Shown here piece by piece: positions 1-11,300 of a stretch of DNA of 64,000 nucleotides. Both the position numbers and the translations under genes were made by a program. The DNA is from Drosophila miranda (lineage: Eukaryota; Arthropoda; Insecta; Diptera; Drosophilidae): the NCBI RefSeq assembly GCF_003369915.1, contig NC_046673.1, positions 17,530,001 through 17,594,000 on the forward strand, in the 5' to 3' direction. The first letter of the stretch is position 1, and each line of letters opens with the position of its first letter. The notes beneath the pieces were generated by a model, which was not told the DNA's origin, did not search any database, and was given only the letters and a program-made list of their open reading frames with translations.

Positions 1-1592
1 AGAAGCCTCTCCCATACCTTAGATAAGGAAGACAAAAGACTTATTGGCCGATACGACTCAGGGTCATCCTCCGGTTTTCCAGGCTTATGGATCATCAGGA
101 TTGTTGCTATCTTCCACTGCTTAGGGAAAAACTGCATCCTTAACATGGCGTTAAAAATGAGCACTATGTAGAGTATCGCCCGATTAGGCAATGCTTTCAG
201 TGTGGAATTGCACACTCTGTCAATGCCAGGAGCCTTCTTCCTCGGTAGGGACTTGATGACTTCAACAATCTCGTCAGCCCTGGCTGGTTTAATGGGTAAG
301 GCCATTTGTAGAGGTGTTTGCAGACTATCTTTTGTCTCTTTGTACTGCGCCTCCGTGGCGAATTGGTAATGGGTGAACCTGTCCCCTAAATGATGTGCAA
401 ACGAATTGGCCTGCTCTTCTTCGTTTCTAGCAAGTTCACCGTTGGGACACCGGATGGGAATCTGTCTGAACGGTTGTCTCTTAAGAGACTTAGTGGTCTT
501 CCAAAGCGAATATCCAGCATCCACGGTGTAATCCATGGAAGCAAGCTTTTGTTCAAAGAAGTTGCTTCGAAGTTCTCTCAGGGTGTTTCGAAGTTGCTTG
601 GCAGCCCGGTTCCATAGAATTCGGTCCCATGGGTCTTGAGATCGGATTGCGCGTCTGCGAAGTCTCCTTTTTTGTGACAAAAGCTCTCTGGCCTCTCTTG
701 TAAGAACTATTCCATAGGCGGCGCTTGTCGGAGGATGCGAGGGCGTTGAGGCAGCAGCAGCCATGTGTATACTCTCTGTGATATTATCTACAGCCATCTC
801 GATATCTTCCTCAGAGTTTAGCGTGACGTTCAGTTGAATCGACCTCTCCAAATGTTGCCTAAATGCGAGCAGATCAGTGTGCTTGGTGACTAGATGAGGG
901 CTTGGATTTTCTATAATGCCATCTGTTTTAATGCTGATGACTAAGGCCAGATGGTCGGAGTCCAGATCCCAGCTCTGACTTATTGTTGCTCGAGAATCCG
1001 GAATACCATGATGTACTGCGAAGTCTATGCAGGACGGCGTGTGATTGAGTACATATGGGTACCTGGTTGGTGATCCAGTTGCAAGGATCTTAGCGCCAGT
1101 AGCAGAGATGGCTTCCGCTAGCTCTCGACCCCTAGGGGAATTGTAAGTGTCTCCCCACAGCCAGTGTCGGGCATTCCAGTCACCACCAACCAAATACCTT
1201 TGCCCGCAAGCACGGAGTGCATCGATGTAATGTCTTTCCTCAATCCTGACTCTGGGAGGGCAGTAAATGGCGCTGAACTCCACATCGCCCAGTCCTGTGG
1301 CTACTTTTACTGCTGACATTTGCATGCTGCGTGTCTCAATGACCCTTTGTGGAAAATGACGAAGCGAAGTCTTAACTAAAACCGCAACTCCACCAACGCT
1401 ATTATTATTCCGCGATGGCTTGAAGGCTGGATAGAAGGCATATCCATGTATTTTTACAGCTGCCCCTCTTTTAATTCTGATCTCCGTCAAAAGAAGAATG
1501 TCAACGCTATTCTTGTGCGCGAAGAGCTCAACTTCTTTTGCTTTCCCTGAAATGCCGTTAGCATTCCAGATGAGAACCTTTAGTGGGTTCAT
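1..1592 (-). CDS. LINE ORF2: AP endonuclease and start of reverse transcriptase (partial)
   Basis: Makes the nick in target DNA and copies the element RNA there (target-primed reverse transcription). Reading from the ATG at 1592 gives about 530 codons with no stop before the window edge. The endonuclease occupies about residues 1-230: WNANG at 9-13, the catalytic glutamate in LLLTEI at 37, a GGDWNARHW block near 145 and SDHLAL near 217, the usual Mg-binding Asn/Glu/Asp/His set. The RT begins around residue 440, and the last residues read SYRPISLLSSLSK, the conserved RT start of Jockey and I elements. The YADD active site and C-terminus are outside the window. The start codon overlaps the ORF1 stop (ATGA), which suggests coupled re-initiation. 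Confidence 0.9.
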   Translation of the reverse strand, partial: MNPLKVLIWNANGISGKAKEVELFAHKNSVDILLLTEIRIKRGAAVKIHGYAFYPAFKPSRNNNSVGGVAVLVKTSLRHFPQRVIETRSMQMSAVKVATGLGDVEFSAIYCPPRVRIEERHYIDALRACGQRYLVGGDWNARHWLWGDTYNSPRGRELAEAISATGAKILATGSPTRYPYVLNHTPSCIDFAVHHGIPDSRATISQSWDLDSDHLALVISIKTDGIIENPSPHLVTKHTDLLAFRQHLERSIQLNVTLNSEEDIEMAVDNITESIHMAAAASTPSHPPTSAAYGIVLTREARELLSQKRRLRRRAIRSQDPWDRILWNRAAKQLRNTLRELRSNFFEQKLASMDYTVDAGYSLWKTTKSLKRQPFRQIPIRCPNGELARNEEEQANSFAHHLGDRFTHYQFATEAQYKETKDSLQTPLQMALPIKPARADEIVEVIKSLPRKKAPGIDRVCNSTLKALPNRAILYIVLIFNAMLRMQFFPKQWKIATILMIHKPGKPEDDPESYRPISLLSSLSKVWERL

Positions 1593-3478
1593 TGAGATGC
1601 TGAAACGTTGTTCTGGAGCTGAAGATTAGATCCAGCCCATTGCTTAATCGTGTTGGCCAATTCAAAAACCATTTTTTCAAGTTTTTCAAGGCGTTGATTG
1701 GCTTGACTATTATGCTGCTGCTGTTCTTGCTGCTGTTGCTGTAGCCACATAAGAAACTGCTGCTGCTGCTGCTGTTGGAGCTGTTGTTGCCATTGTTGAA
1801 ATTTTGTCTGCTGTTGTTGTAGCAGTGCATGAACTTCATATGAATTCTGTTGCTGGTTATTCAATCCTTGTGGCTGATGCGCTTGTAGACTATGAAAACG
1901 ACGCTGAGCAGGTGTAGCAGGTATTGCATTTGAATTACCATTTGCTACGGCAGCATAGGAGGCTCCTGTATTACTTCTAGTGCCTACCAAAGGCTGGTGC
2001 TGATCAATATTTCGCTGGTGCTGCTGTATTGTTGGTCTATTAGCCCCCTTTTTGTGACTAGACTGCAAGGTAGGAAACTGTTGCTGGTCTCCAGGAAGTG
2101 TGGTAGAGTAAGCATATGCCACTTGATTATTTAAGGGGACATGACCCGTCCTGTTCGTATTAATTGCCTTCTTTGCGGAGCCCATTGATCGCCGTAGAAA
2201 CTCCTGATACCATTGGCATCCTTTGTAACTGGCCATATGGCTTCCAGAGCAGTGAATGCAGGTTGGCTGTGCATCTAGGGGGCGTGTGCATTGTGAGGTT
2301 TGATGATTTTCACCGCATCTGGCACAGTTGTGATGTCGGCGGCAGTATTTGGCTGTGTGGCCGAAATCCTGGCATCGACGACATTGAGCAATCTCTGTGG
2401 ATTTTCGCATCCTTTCAATCCGTATTTTTTGGCGGCAAAGGGTCTTGACTTGGTAAATTTCGTTAATTTTTGCACAAGGCTTAATATTAATGAAAAAAAT
2501 ATTAAGTTTTTCGTCCTTGTTAGTCCTTGAGCTTGGATTATGGATGTGAAGGACCTCGAAACCCAACATTTTAAAATCGGCGGTAATATCATTGTTTAGG
2601 GTGCTATGATGTAGGTCTCTTACAACAATTCTATGAGGCTTTTCAGTCTGCAATTGGTATGTGTGGAATTCTATTCCAATGGCATCGAAACAATCCACAA
2701 TTGCTCTATAGGTATCACTGTCTTTGGGGAGGATTCTGACCGTTTCCCCCTGGTTAGCTTTGACGACAACGTTATTCAAATTTGCAACGTCCTTTATGAC
2801 ATCAAATAAGTCATTTAAGTTGCTAATATTGACAACTATTTGCGGTGGTTTTGGAGGGCCTTTAAGCTGATTACCAGAGCTCGTTGATTCTCCTTGAAGA
2901 CACTGGTCTGTATTAACTGCTTCATAAAGGTGTTCATCCAGTTGGTCATTTCCAGCGTCTGCATCTACATTCATCCGAACTTCCTCATTATTACTATCAC
3001 TTGGGATGTTCGTGTCAAGAATGGAAAATCTGTTGTTGGTGTTTGCCTGTTGGCTTGTAGTGGGGGGCAAGCCCAGGTCCCGGCCGCCGCTCCCTCGTTT
3101 AGATTTAGATGACAAAGTCTGATCGTTTTTTCTTTTGCCCGTTCTCCGTTTTTGAGCATCCAGAAGTCGTTCGGCAGCAGTGCGAAGTGTTTTTGCCTCA
3201 GTGTCGTCGGGGCATGTGGATATGGAGTTTTCTTGGCTATCAAAGCTTAGTGCAGGGCAGATACTGCTTATTGTAGCAGTTGCCATGGTGTAGGTGGTGT
3301 TGTTGGTGGCACTAGTGAATGTTACTGTTGTTGTGGTTTCTGTGCATGTATAGCGTTCAGCCTCTGAACGATACTCAGAACGAATCTCAGAAGGTAATTT
3401 GCCTGATATTAGAAGCATTCTCTCATGATCAGTCCGCTTATTTCTAAGCCGAGAGTCAGATGAACTATTCGCATTCAT
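1589..3478 (-). CDS. LINE ORF1: Gag-like zinc-knuckle protein
   Basis: Binds element RNA to form the ribonucleoprotein that ORF2 uses. I chose the ATG at 3478 (MNANSSSDSR...), giving about 629 residues, because the open frame upstream to 3832 reads as unlikely coding sequence and is probably 5' UTR. Three tandem CCHC-type knuckles lie at about residues 363-430, starting with CRRCQDFGHTAKYC, then CARCGENHQTSQC and a CIHCSGSH variant. This is the usual Jockey-clade arrangement, preceded by a hydrophobic block like the PRE_C2HC domain (about residues 220-340). The C-terminal part at about 540-600 is glutamine-rich, from CAG/CAA runs at 1690-1850. No stops are seen. Confidence 0.85.
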   Translation of the reverse strand: MNANSSSDSRLRNKRTDHERMLLISGKLPSEIRSEYRSEAERYTCTETTTTVTFTSATNNTTYTMATATISSICPALSFDSQENSISTCPDDTEAKTLRTAAERLLDAQKRRTGKRKNDQTLSSKSKRGSGGRDLGLPPTTSQQANTNNRFSILDTNIPSDSNNEEVRMNVDADAGNDQLDEHLYEAVNTDQCLQGESTSSGNQLKGPPKPPQIVVNISNLNDLFDVIKDVANLNNVVVKANQGETVRILPKDSDTYRAIVDCFDAIGIEFHTYQLQTEKPHRIVVRDLHHSTLNNDITADFKMLGFEVLHIHNPSSRTNKDEKLNIFFINIKPCAKINEIYQVKTLCRQKIRIERMRKSTEIAQCRRCQDFGHTAKYCRRHHNCARCGENHQTSQCTRPLDAQPTCIHCSGSHMASYKGCQWYQEFLRRSMGSAKKAINTNRTGHVPLNNQVAYAYSTTLPGDQQQFPTLQSSHKKGANRPTIQQHQRNIDQHQPLVGTRSNTGASYAAVANGNSNAIPATPAQRRFHSLQAHQPQGLNNQQQNSYEVHALLQQQQTKFQQWQQQLQQQQQQQFLMWLQQQQQEQQQHNSQANQRLEKLEKMVFELANTIKQWAGSNLQLQNNVSASQ

Positions 3479-3840
3479 TATACCGTAGCTGATAAGCGAA
3501 GTTTTTATTGCCCCTCTTGTGCGGCTGTGCGCAGACTGAGGGGAATGTCTTGCCCGAAGGGCAGTGAATACAGTTGTAAAAACGTTCACAAGTGTGTTTT
3601 TTGTTTTTGTCCAATTGCCGACACCGCACAAAGCAGCACCCGAATTTACGATGTATGCTATTTTTAGCACACAAGAGAATGCTCCGCTAAAGCAGAATAA
3701 AGAAAACAACTTTGCACAAGCGCGACACAACCGATCTCTATGAAAGTTGATTCGAGACCTGCTATCGATATAACCCAAAAGCAATGCATCTTGAACATGG
3801 ATCGTACAATTTTCAAAAGATTCTGTGCACATGACCTGTG

Positions 3841-6800
3841 GAAAGGGGCAGCAAAAATTTGTGTGTGTTTAGGGGAATTACCCTAACCCACTTCCCACTT
3901 CCCAATCCTTCTATTACTCACGCTCTCACCCCCTCACCGATGCTGATTGCTGGCCAATTGGCTGTGGACTTGGCTCAATGTTGGTTTACTTTAGTTTAGT
4001 CGGAGTTTGCTTTGGTTCGGGGTTTCCTTCCTTCTTGCACTTCCACTAACAAGCCGCCGCACGAAATTCTTCCGCAATTTTCACATAACTCAGCGATGTG
4101 GATGGCCAGGGGGAGGGGAATGAGGATGGGGATGGGTAGGAGGCAGGGTTCACTCTCTGGCAGTGGGCAATTTTCACGCTGATTTCTCGCTGGGTTTTGG
4201 TTCCTCTCTGCGTATCAGCATCGTGTGATCTTCCAGCCAGCCAGCACAGCCAGCCAGCCAGCCAGCCCCTCTCTGACGCATGATCACGTTGGGCTTACGC
4301 ATCATTTAATGGGTTCGTGGAGCGGTGCAAGCGGTGCAGGCAGTGCCAGCTGAGCTGCAACTTGGAACTCCGAGTTGTTGATGGAAAATGCAACAACAGG
4401 CCATGATCGGAGAGGGCCAGGAGAAGGCACCCACCAACTGGGCATACGACTTTATCACTTGCCCACAAAATATCTTCAATTGGTTCCATTAAACTTAAGC
4501 TGCGATCCATGAGCACGTTTCTTGAGCCTCCTTCGCCGAGTAGATGTAGCAGTAGAAGTAGGAGTACCTTCCTTCGTGCGTTGCCATCATCATCGTCATC
4601 GTCATCCACATGGCTACATGGCAACATGGCCCATGGTCGTGCCCAAAATTAACCTGACCAGGGCATGATCATGACGACGGAACGCAGAAAGAACGCGAAC
4701 GCAGTCAGAGTCGCTGGCCCGAAGAGAGTCGAGTCGCTATAAATTCTATTGGCGTATCTATCTACACTATTTCTAATTTAGAACTGAGCCCCCCGCCCTC
4801 GCCCCCTTCCATACTTCCAGTAGTGTAGCCTGCCTCCGCCACTGCATCTGGTGGTGGCATCTCTGCTACGAGTAGATCAGCGGAGAGCAGAGCTGCCTCT
4901 CAGAGCTGCCTCTCAGCTTACCATGTTCCATGAATGTTGGCCGAGAGTCGTCGCTTTGGCCAATTTAAGTTTAAGTGCTTTGGTAACAGTTTCGCGCTTT
5001 CGAAACTTGAGTCGTGATTTATTTTTCTTTGCCTCCTTCTCCTCCTCCTGCTCCTCCTGCTCCTGCTGCTCCTCCATCTTCATCTCGGAAAGAGGCTTCT
5101 CTTCTGGGGTTTCTGCGGTGAAGGAATTCCTTCGCCTATTCAACCCCCGCTCCACCTCTTTTCAAGTGCCGTTTTTCACGCCACAACACGCAATCGCTGA
5201 AGCTCAAGTAAATTAGGAAAATTGATCTAAATTTTCTTGGGAACCTTTCCCATTTCAGTTTGCTGTGCGGGGGATGGCCAAGGGGCAAGGGGTTAGGGCC
5301 TGCCCTGTGCATCAGGCACATGTTGGGCTTAAGGTTTTCCTCAGGTTCAAAGTTGAACCCAAGGCAGATGAGAAGGGACATCCTTTGAGGCCTTCATCGA
5401 CCAATTAAAATTCAATAAAAATTCAAGCAATTCCAACGAAAATGAGCTGAGCCTGGGCTTCCGAGAGCTTATCACCAAATTGAAAATCTCCAAATCGGGG
5501 GCATGACTAGAAGCAATCAGTACAAGTTCCATGTAAACAGTATCAGCATCGGGCCAAGGCCCGGGACCCCAGAGCAAAGCCCGCAAAGCCCGCAAAGCCC
5601 GCAGTGCCCGCAGACCCCGCAGAGAGGAGGAACGGCAACAAGTTGAAGTTAAAAATCTTTGCGCGGGTCAGCGACAAAGTCAAGTGCAAGTCCAAGTCGA
5701 AGAGTGGAGTCTCCCCCATTCTCTGCCTCCTCAGCGCAGTAGCCAGGCAGCAGCCGTAGCGGCAGCGTGGCATGCAACCGATGCCAGTCCCCAGTCCTTG
5801 CCGCTCGTTCGGTCGTCACATAATCTGCTCCAAATCAAAATTGCTTATTAAACGTGGAGACCGAGAGAGCTTCGAGTGCAATGCCATGGCCGGGACGGTA
5901 CGGGGTCTAGGCCTCGGTGTCGTCTCTACGAGGAGGCACTCCTATTCCTGTGTGTTTGTGTGTGCCTGAAGCCAACAATTGGTCATGGATAGTGCTGGGC
6001 GATGGAGCTTGACTCCTAGAACTAGTTCGCAGACATAGAAGAGTGGAAGTGGTGGAAGAAGTACCATATAAAGTCAGGAATCCCCAGGAATTTTTTCAAA
6101 TCATACTTTAAACTGTATTTAAGAGAACTCTACAATTAACTGGGAATATATTTCGGGTTCGACTTTATACGAAAGAGGCAGAATAGAGTACGCCTAGATA
6201 TACTTATATGTATATGTATGGATGGATAGATACTCGTATATGGAATTACTTAAACTTCCGCATTTCCATTCAGCACTTGCACTGACCAAAACAGTTCTTA
6301 AATGGTGCCATACGCTAAGAACAACTACAACCCGAGAACTTACGAGGGAACCGAACCGAATCGAACCAAACTCACACTTTACTCATCTCTAAACAGGGAG
6401 GCTGGCGCTGGGGCTGGGGCTGGTGACTGGTGACTGCGTAGCTCCCAAAACGAATCTGTCGCCGCATCGGATATCGTGTATGCCTAGGCGGCAGAGGTAC
6501 GAGTAAAATGGCAAAAACGAACGAAAAGAAGAAAAATTGCTGCCGAATTCTGGGGCCAATGGAGGAAGCCATTGGACGGAGTTCGAGTCGATCACGATTG
6601 CCGTTCGAATCCGCAGAGGGAAGCCTCAATAAGCCAGGCCCCATATCTTGATAGGCATGGGATGCGGCGCTACAGGCCGAGCATTGATCGACGATGACGA
6701 TGTCGATGACGATGAAGACGAGGACGATGGACAACGTGCAAAGCTGCCAATGAACCAAATCCAGCCTCTAGCTCGCCGTCTATACCTCTCTCTCTCTCTG

Positions 6801-7655
6801 TCTGTCCAGATTTATCTCAATTTCTACATTTGACCTGTGAACCACAATGGATTTTGTATATATTATAATTGCTGACCGTGCTACACAATCTCCAGCCTCG
6901 ACTCTTCGACTCTTACTCTGGCTCTGGCTCTGGGTCTCTGTGGTCAAGAGTCGATGGAGAGATTGTGCGGTGCCCACTGTAGTGCCTCGGAAGCGAACTG
7001 AATTCGATGCGATGCGCTGCCTTCGACTGCCATATCACAGCCAATGCATCGGGATTTTCGCTTCGCATTTCTGCTCTCTGCTTTTGCCTGTGTCCAGGCC
7101 TTTCCAAGAAGCTGGTTCTGGCTCTGGCTCTGGATATAGCTCTGCTTAACCTGGCCTGAAAGCTGAAAGCTGAACACTTTTTTGTGGACTTGTCGCATTA
7201 GCACCAGGCCTGCAACGGGATTAGGCGAGATGGCGATTGCATTTATGCGGCCTCAGCCTCGGGCTTAGAGCCCTTGAACGATCCACCGATTGGAGTGCCG
7301 ATCGATCGGTGAACATGAAAGAGCTGAAAGCTGAAATGAGTTTGTGCAAAATAGGTGTCGAGTGCCAGTGCCAGGCAATTGGCCATCAATGATCGAAGCG
7401 ATTAATAGCGAATATCGCACTCAATCGCTTACTGATCATGTTTCGAGGATTTTGTATGTTGAATCCGAAAGTTTTGGGTTTTCTTTTTGTATTGATAATC
7501 GCTGGATCATTCATTACTAAGAGCTTTATCACAGAGCTCTGATAATTAACGGTTTTAATTTAATTTAATACAAATCTTCTTCATCTGATTTCTAGTACCC
7601 TATTACCTTCTCCAAGCCAAGCACACAAGTAACACCATTACTCTTCAATTTATGT
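3841..7655. other. Non-coding stretch with simple repeats
   Basis: No open frame here has coding character; those present are short, overlap on both strands and follow simple repeats. Visible features are an AGCC run at about 4234-4267, a pyrimidine-rich tract at 5034-5080, and a nine-base GCAAAGCCC-type repeat at about 5574-5605. I see no convincing promoter or RNA gene. Confidence 0.5.
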
Positions 7656-7661
7656 TTTATT
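7656..7661 (-). terminator. Polyadenylation signal of the Mic10-like gene
   Basis: Minus-strand AATAAA about 125 bases after the stop codon of the Mic10-like frame, at a typical distance for a short 3' UTR. Confidence 0.6.
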
Positions 7662-7785
7662 TGACGATCCTTAACCGAGTGCTAAACTTTGACACCATCT
7701 CGACATCCAGCCACAGCCCACATAGCAAGCGTAATGCTAGGCTTGCCGAAGTGGCCTATGGCTCGAGCTAGAGGTGGGTGTCCAC

Positions 7786-8025
7786 TCAGTCGGAGGGAGG
7801 GTGAAGCATGCCCCACTTCAACGCCTTCATGTCCTTCTCACAGTTCCGACAGGCCAGTCCAACGCCGAATCCTGCTCCCATCCAGACCGGCCAACGACGA
7901 CGCCGCAAGAACCACAGGGAGACGCCGGCACCAATCACCATGCCCCCAGCTGCCTTAACAATGACATCGCACACGCAACGACCAAGGCTTTCACGATAAC
8001 TATCGTCGGAGCTGGAAGAAGACAT
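7786..8025 (-). CDS. MICOS complex subunit Mic10 family protein
   Basis: A 79-residue single-exon protein of the Mic10 (MINOS1) family. Mic10 is an inner mitochondrial membrane protein that oligomerises to bend cristae junctions. The family signature is clear: an N-terminal segment ending RCVCDVIVKAAGG, a first membrane helix with a glycine motif (GGMVIGAGVSLWF, about residues 28-40), a positive loop RRRRWP, a second helix with tight GxGxG packing (MGAGFGVGLAC, about 49-59), and a short tail. The paired glycine motifs and basic loop are what Mic10 needs for hairpin insertion and oligomerisation. Length matches the family (75-100 residues). D. melanogaster has several Mic10 paralogues; I cannot say which this is. 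It stands alone, with a DRE-like TATCGAT upstream and an AATAAA downstream. Confidence 0.85.
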   Translation of the reverse strand: MSSSSSDDSYRESLGRCVCDVIVKAAGGMVIGAGVSLWFLRRRRWPVWMGAGFGVGLACRNCEKDMKALKWGMLHPPSD

Positions 8026-8332
8026 CTTTCTCTCTCGCTTTTTGTTGTATTTTCTCTAATTGTTTCGATCTAAGCGTTTGAAATTTTAGAGCAGAAAGTG
8101 AATTTGGATAGAAATATGGTTTAACAAAAACCTCATGGGATACTAGAGATTTTGATTCAGTTTCAACTAATATACCGCCAGATATTGGTGCTAAGCATTG
8201 GTGCAGTTTTCCCACTTAACCTCGCGACTCGGCATAATCGATCACGATCGATTTCTGCCAAAATAGATTATAATCGATACATAGATAGGCTAACCAGCCT
8301 CCGCTTCCCCCTGGACACAATCTTGTGCAATC

Positions 8333-8340
8333 TTATCGAT
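8333..8340. promoter_or_regulatory. DRE-like element upstream of the Mic10-like gene
   Basis: TTATCGAT, with ATCGATAC/AATCGAT words nearby at 8238-8282. DRE (TATCGATA) is a common TATA-less promoter element of broadly expressed Drosophila genes. It lies about 310 bases upstream of the Mic10-like start on the minus strand; the link is inferred from position only. Confidence 0.35.
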
Positions 8341-8399
8341 CTATATGGGCATTGAACATGCGAGCAGTCGCAGTCCCAGTCCCAGTCTCCTAGCTCTAA

Positions 8400-11300
8400 G
8401 CTCCTAGCTCCTAGCTCCCAGCTGCCCAGCTCTTGGCTTCCAATCCAACTGCCGAACTCTTGCACCTACAATCAACCATTCGACAGCGGCATCGGCAGCT
8501 GGTAAGCTGGGTAATCATGTCAGTATAAGGAAAATACCCCAACATTGTTTTTATCGATATGCCCCAGCAGAACAGAACTCCAGTGGAGGAGGAACAGATG
8601 GAAGGTGTGTGAAGGCGAAATGCTCCATTGCGATTGGGAGTGGAAAGTGTTCCTTCCTTTTTCTTTGCTGCCTGATTGAGGTAGAGCAAAACATAACATC
8701 TCTTTGCGAATTGCAGAACATTCAGAACATTTTTGTTTGTTTGTTCTGACGTCTGGGATATACATATTTAGAATATGTGATAGAAGTATTGTTAGGAATG
8801 AGCCATCATTCGATTGTTAAGATATCTTGCTTGAGGAACTGGGGGAGTCTGTCATCAGCTCCTCAATCTTGCAGCTATCTTATGCCTTTTTGTGTCTCGG
8901 CTGTAGAGTAACCAATCGTCGTCTATCCCTCAATCAAATCCCCTCGAACGGGGAAGCGTTCTTCTTTGGATTTTCTTTTAGCTTGGGAAAACAGCGCCAG
9001 CGACCGTGTTGACGTGTTAAGTGCTTTAGCCAGGAGATGGCCCCAAAAAAAAAACCTTCTGTCTGTCTGCCTCTTCCACTTGCTTGGGCTTAGGCTATAA
9101 TTTCAGCTCACCGCCCACCATTTTTTCGAGGCAGTTTGCCTCGCCCCGCCCCCACGATATGGGGGCGCAACGAGGCCTAACTCGAAAATTGCAAATTCGG
9201 GTGTTCAATCGAGTCAAATCCTTTTCTATTACCAACTCAACCGCCGCTCCACCAGCTCTGTGTTTAAAGAAATTGTCGGCCACATGAGCAATTTAATGCC
9301 TGATTTGCCTTGTCTCGTCTCGTCTCGTCTCGTCTCCCTCCTCAACTCTCCGTCCTTTGTTCTGGCTCTGACTCTGTCTCTGGTTGTGTGGCTCTGTGGT
9401 TCTGGTTCTCGTTTCGCCTTTGTGTCTGGATCTATCTTTTGCCCCTTGCCATTGTAGGTGTCGGCGGCCCAGTCGGGTGTTGGCACAGTTATTTGCCTCC
9501 AGTTTCGGCTCCTTTAGATGGAAGATGGTGGTGGTGGGATGACCCACAGAGTGGTCGATTAGATCAAGATCAATTGGCATTTGTTGCTCTTGTGATTAGG
9601 ATAGATATTTCTATAAATTTTTCGTACAGTGATCCCAGGGATGCCAGTTAAAAATCGCCCAATAAGCACTCCTTAGCCGTATCATATGATGTGAATGGCC
9701 TACTGATCATCGGAAGATATACTTATATACAATATGGGTCGACCTATAGGTCTAAACGGTATACAGATGAACGAATCCAATACTCAGTTCTATAAACCAC
9801 CTCAAGCAGCACCTTAACCAAGACATCCCCTAGACATTTTTGGTTAATCCCAGAGCACCCATAACTCTATCGAACTGTCCATAACATGTGTCCCATCCAT
9901 GGCTTAGATTCCAGTTGGTTAGTTCTTGTCTACAAATTGGACTAAACTACTCAGGATCATAATAAAGACATTTATGGACCCGCGACCGGATTCAATTGTG
10001 CGGCATTCAACAATTTTTGCAATCAGTACGAGAGGAGAGGGGAGTTGGACATGGACTCCAGCTCCGACTCCGACTTCGACTAAGAACTGGAATAATGCGA
10101 TCCACTTGGCTGGCCCAGGGCAATGCGTTCGTGTGTTGGGTGGGTGTCCCTATAGCTGGTCGTGCCTGGGCCGAGAGCTGGACAGGCAGGACGGGGGGCA
10201 GGAGTGGCAGGAGTGGCCGCAGAAGTACAACTCAATGAGGCACATGCAAGTCAAAACTTTGGCCCGGCCCGGCCTGGGCCTGGGCCTGGGCCCGGGCCCG
10301 TTGGCCATATGGTCTCCTGCTCTCATCAATTCCGTCTTGGGGCTGGCTGCCTTGCCTTGGTCGGGCCTGGGCCTGGGTCTGTCTCTGGCTTTGAGCTTGG
10401 CTCTGGCTCATTATAGATGCAGCGCCGATTTGTTTTGTTGTCCCCCCATTTGACTTTGAATTGATAGCATCAGGAGGCAGCGGCATCCAAGACTCCAAGC
10501 CCAAGTCCCACTCCGACTCCGACTCTGCCGTCGGCTGCCGCAGCAGCGCCCAGTTTTATCCCCTTTTTCCCCAGCCACATGGGTGCTTTGGGCTTTTCCT
10601 TTTCCTTTTTTTGCCTGCATTTAAGATATATATAAATGTATTTGAACAATTGAGTTTGCTGCGCATGCGCATGCCTAGTGCAAATATTTTAGATTCGCAT
10701 AAACTTTGCATAGTTTTTGACCAGGCTTTACACCAGGTCCCTCGCCCTCGCCCACCAGCCGGCACAGTGGAGCAAACGAGCATTCAGATTGAATAACTAT
10801 CATTATTTCAAATACTTTAACGAGTTTCCATCGAAACAGCTGATGGTATGATATGGTAGATGATTGGGGCCTCACAAAACTTTTCCTATAAAGTTTTTCA
10901 TTAGTCTTTGGATCACACACAGTTCTTAAATATTCTTTCTTTGTGGACCACTGTTCATGAGTGCCTTGAATCATTGCGTGTGTGTATCTGTGCTGTGCTG
11001 TGCATGGTGTCCACGCACTCGTCGCAGTCACTGTGTGGTTGCCGTTGTTTCTGTTTCTGTTCCTGTTCCTCTTGTCCGAGCTGTTGTTCCTGGTCGGCGG
11101 GGCCTTGGGCTGTTTAGCTGCGCATTTTTATTTAACATATCATTTAAAATTCATGTAAAACACATGTAGCTGGGGCTTGGGCTGTGCCTTGTGGTTGGGG
11201 CAGTGGCTGTGGCTGCGACCAACTGTGCGGACACTGCTTTGCATACCGTAGGCATAAAGTCCTAGGAGGGAGTGAGAGTGAGAGAGAGAGAGAGAGAGGG

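Larger units (their letters stand above)
1..3840 (-). mobile_element. Jockey-clade LINE, 5' portion, runs off left edge
   Basis: A non-LTR retrotransposon read on the minus strand. ORF1 encodes a zinc-knuckle RNA-binding protein and ORF2 begins with an APE-type endonuclease followed by the start of a reverse transcriptase. ORF1 and ORF2 overlap by the tetranucleotide ATGA, as in several Jockey-clade elements. Roughly the first 3.8 kb is here; the rest of the RT, the 3' UTR and the tail lie left of base 1, so target-site duplications cannot be checked. The 5' boundary is uncertain, between about 3.65 and 3.84 kb, because an open frame runs upstream of the likely ORF1 start. I saw no stop codon in either frame, so the copy looks young. 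The exact family name is not recognised. Confidence 0.9.
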
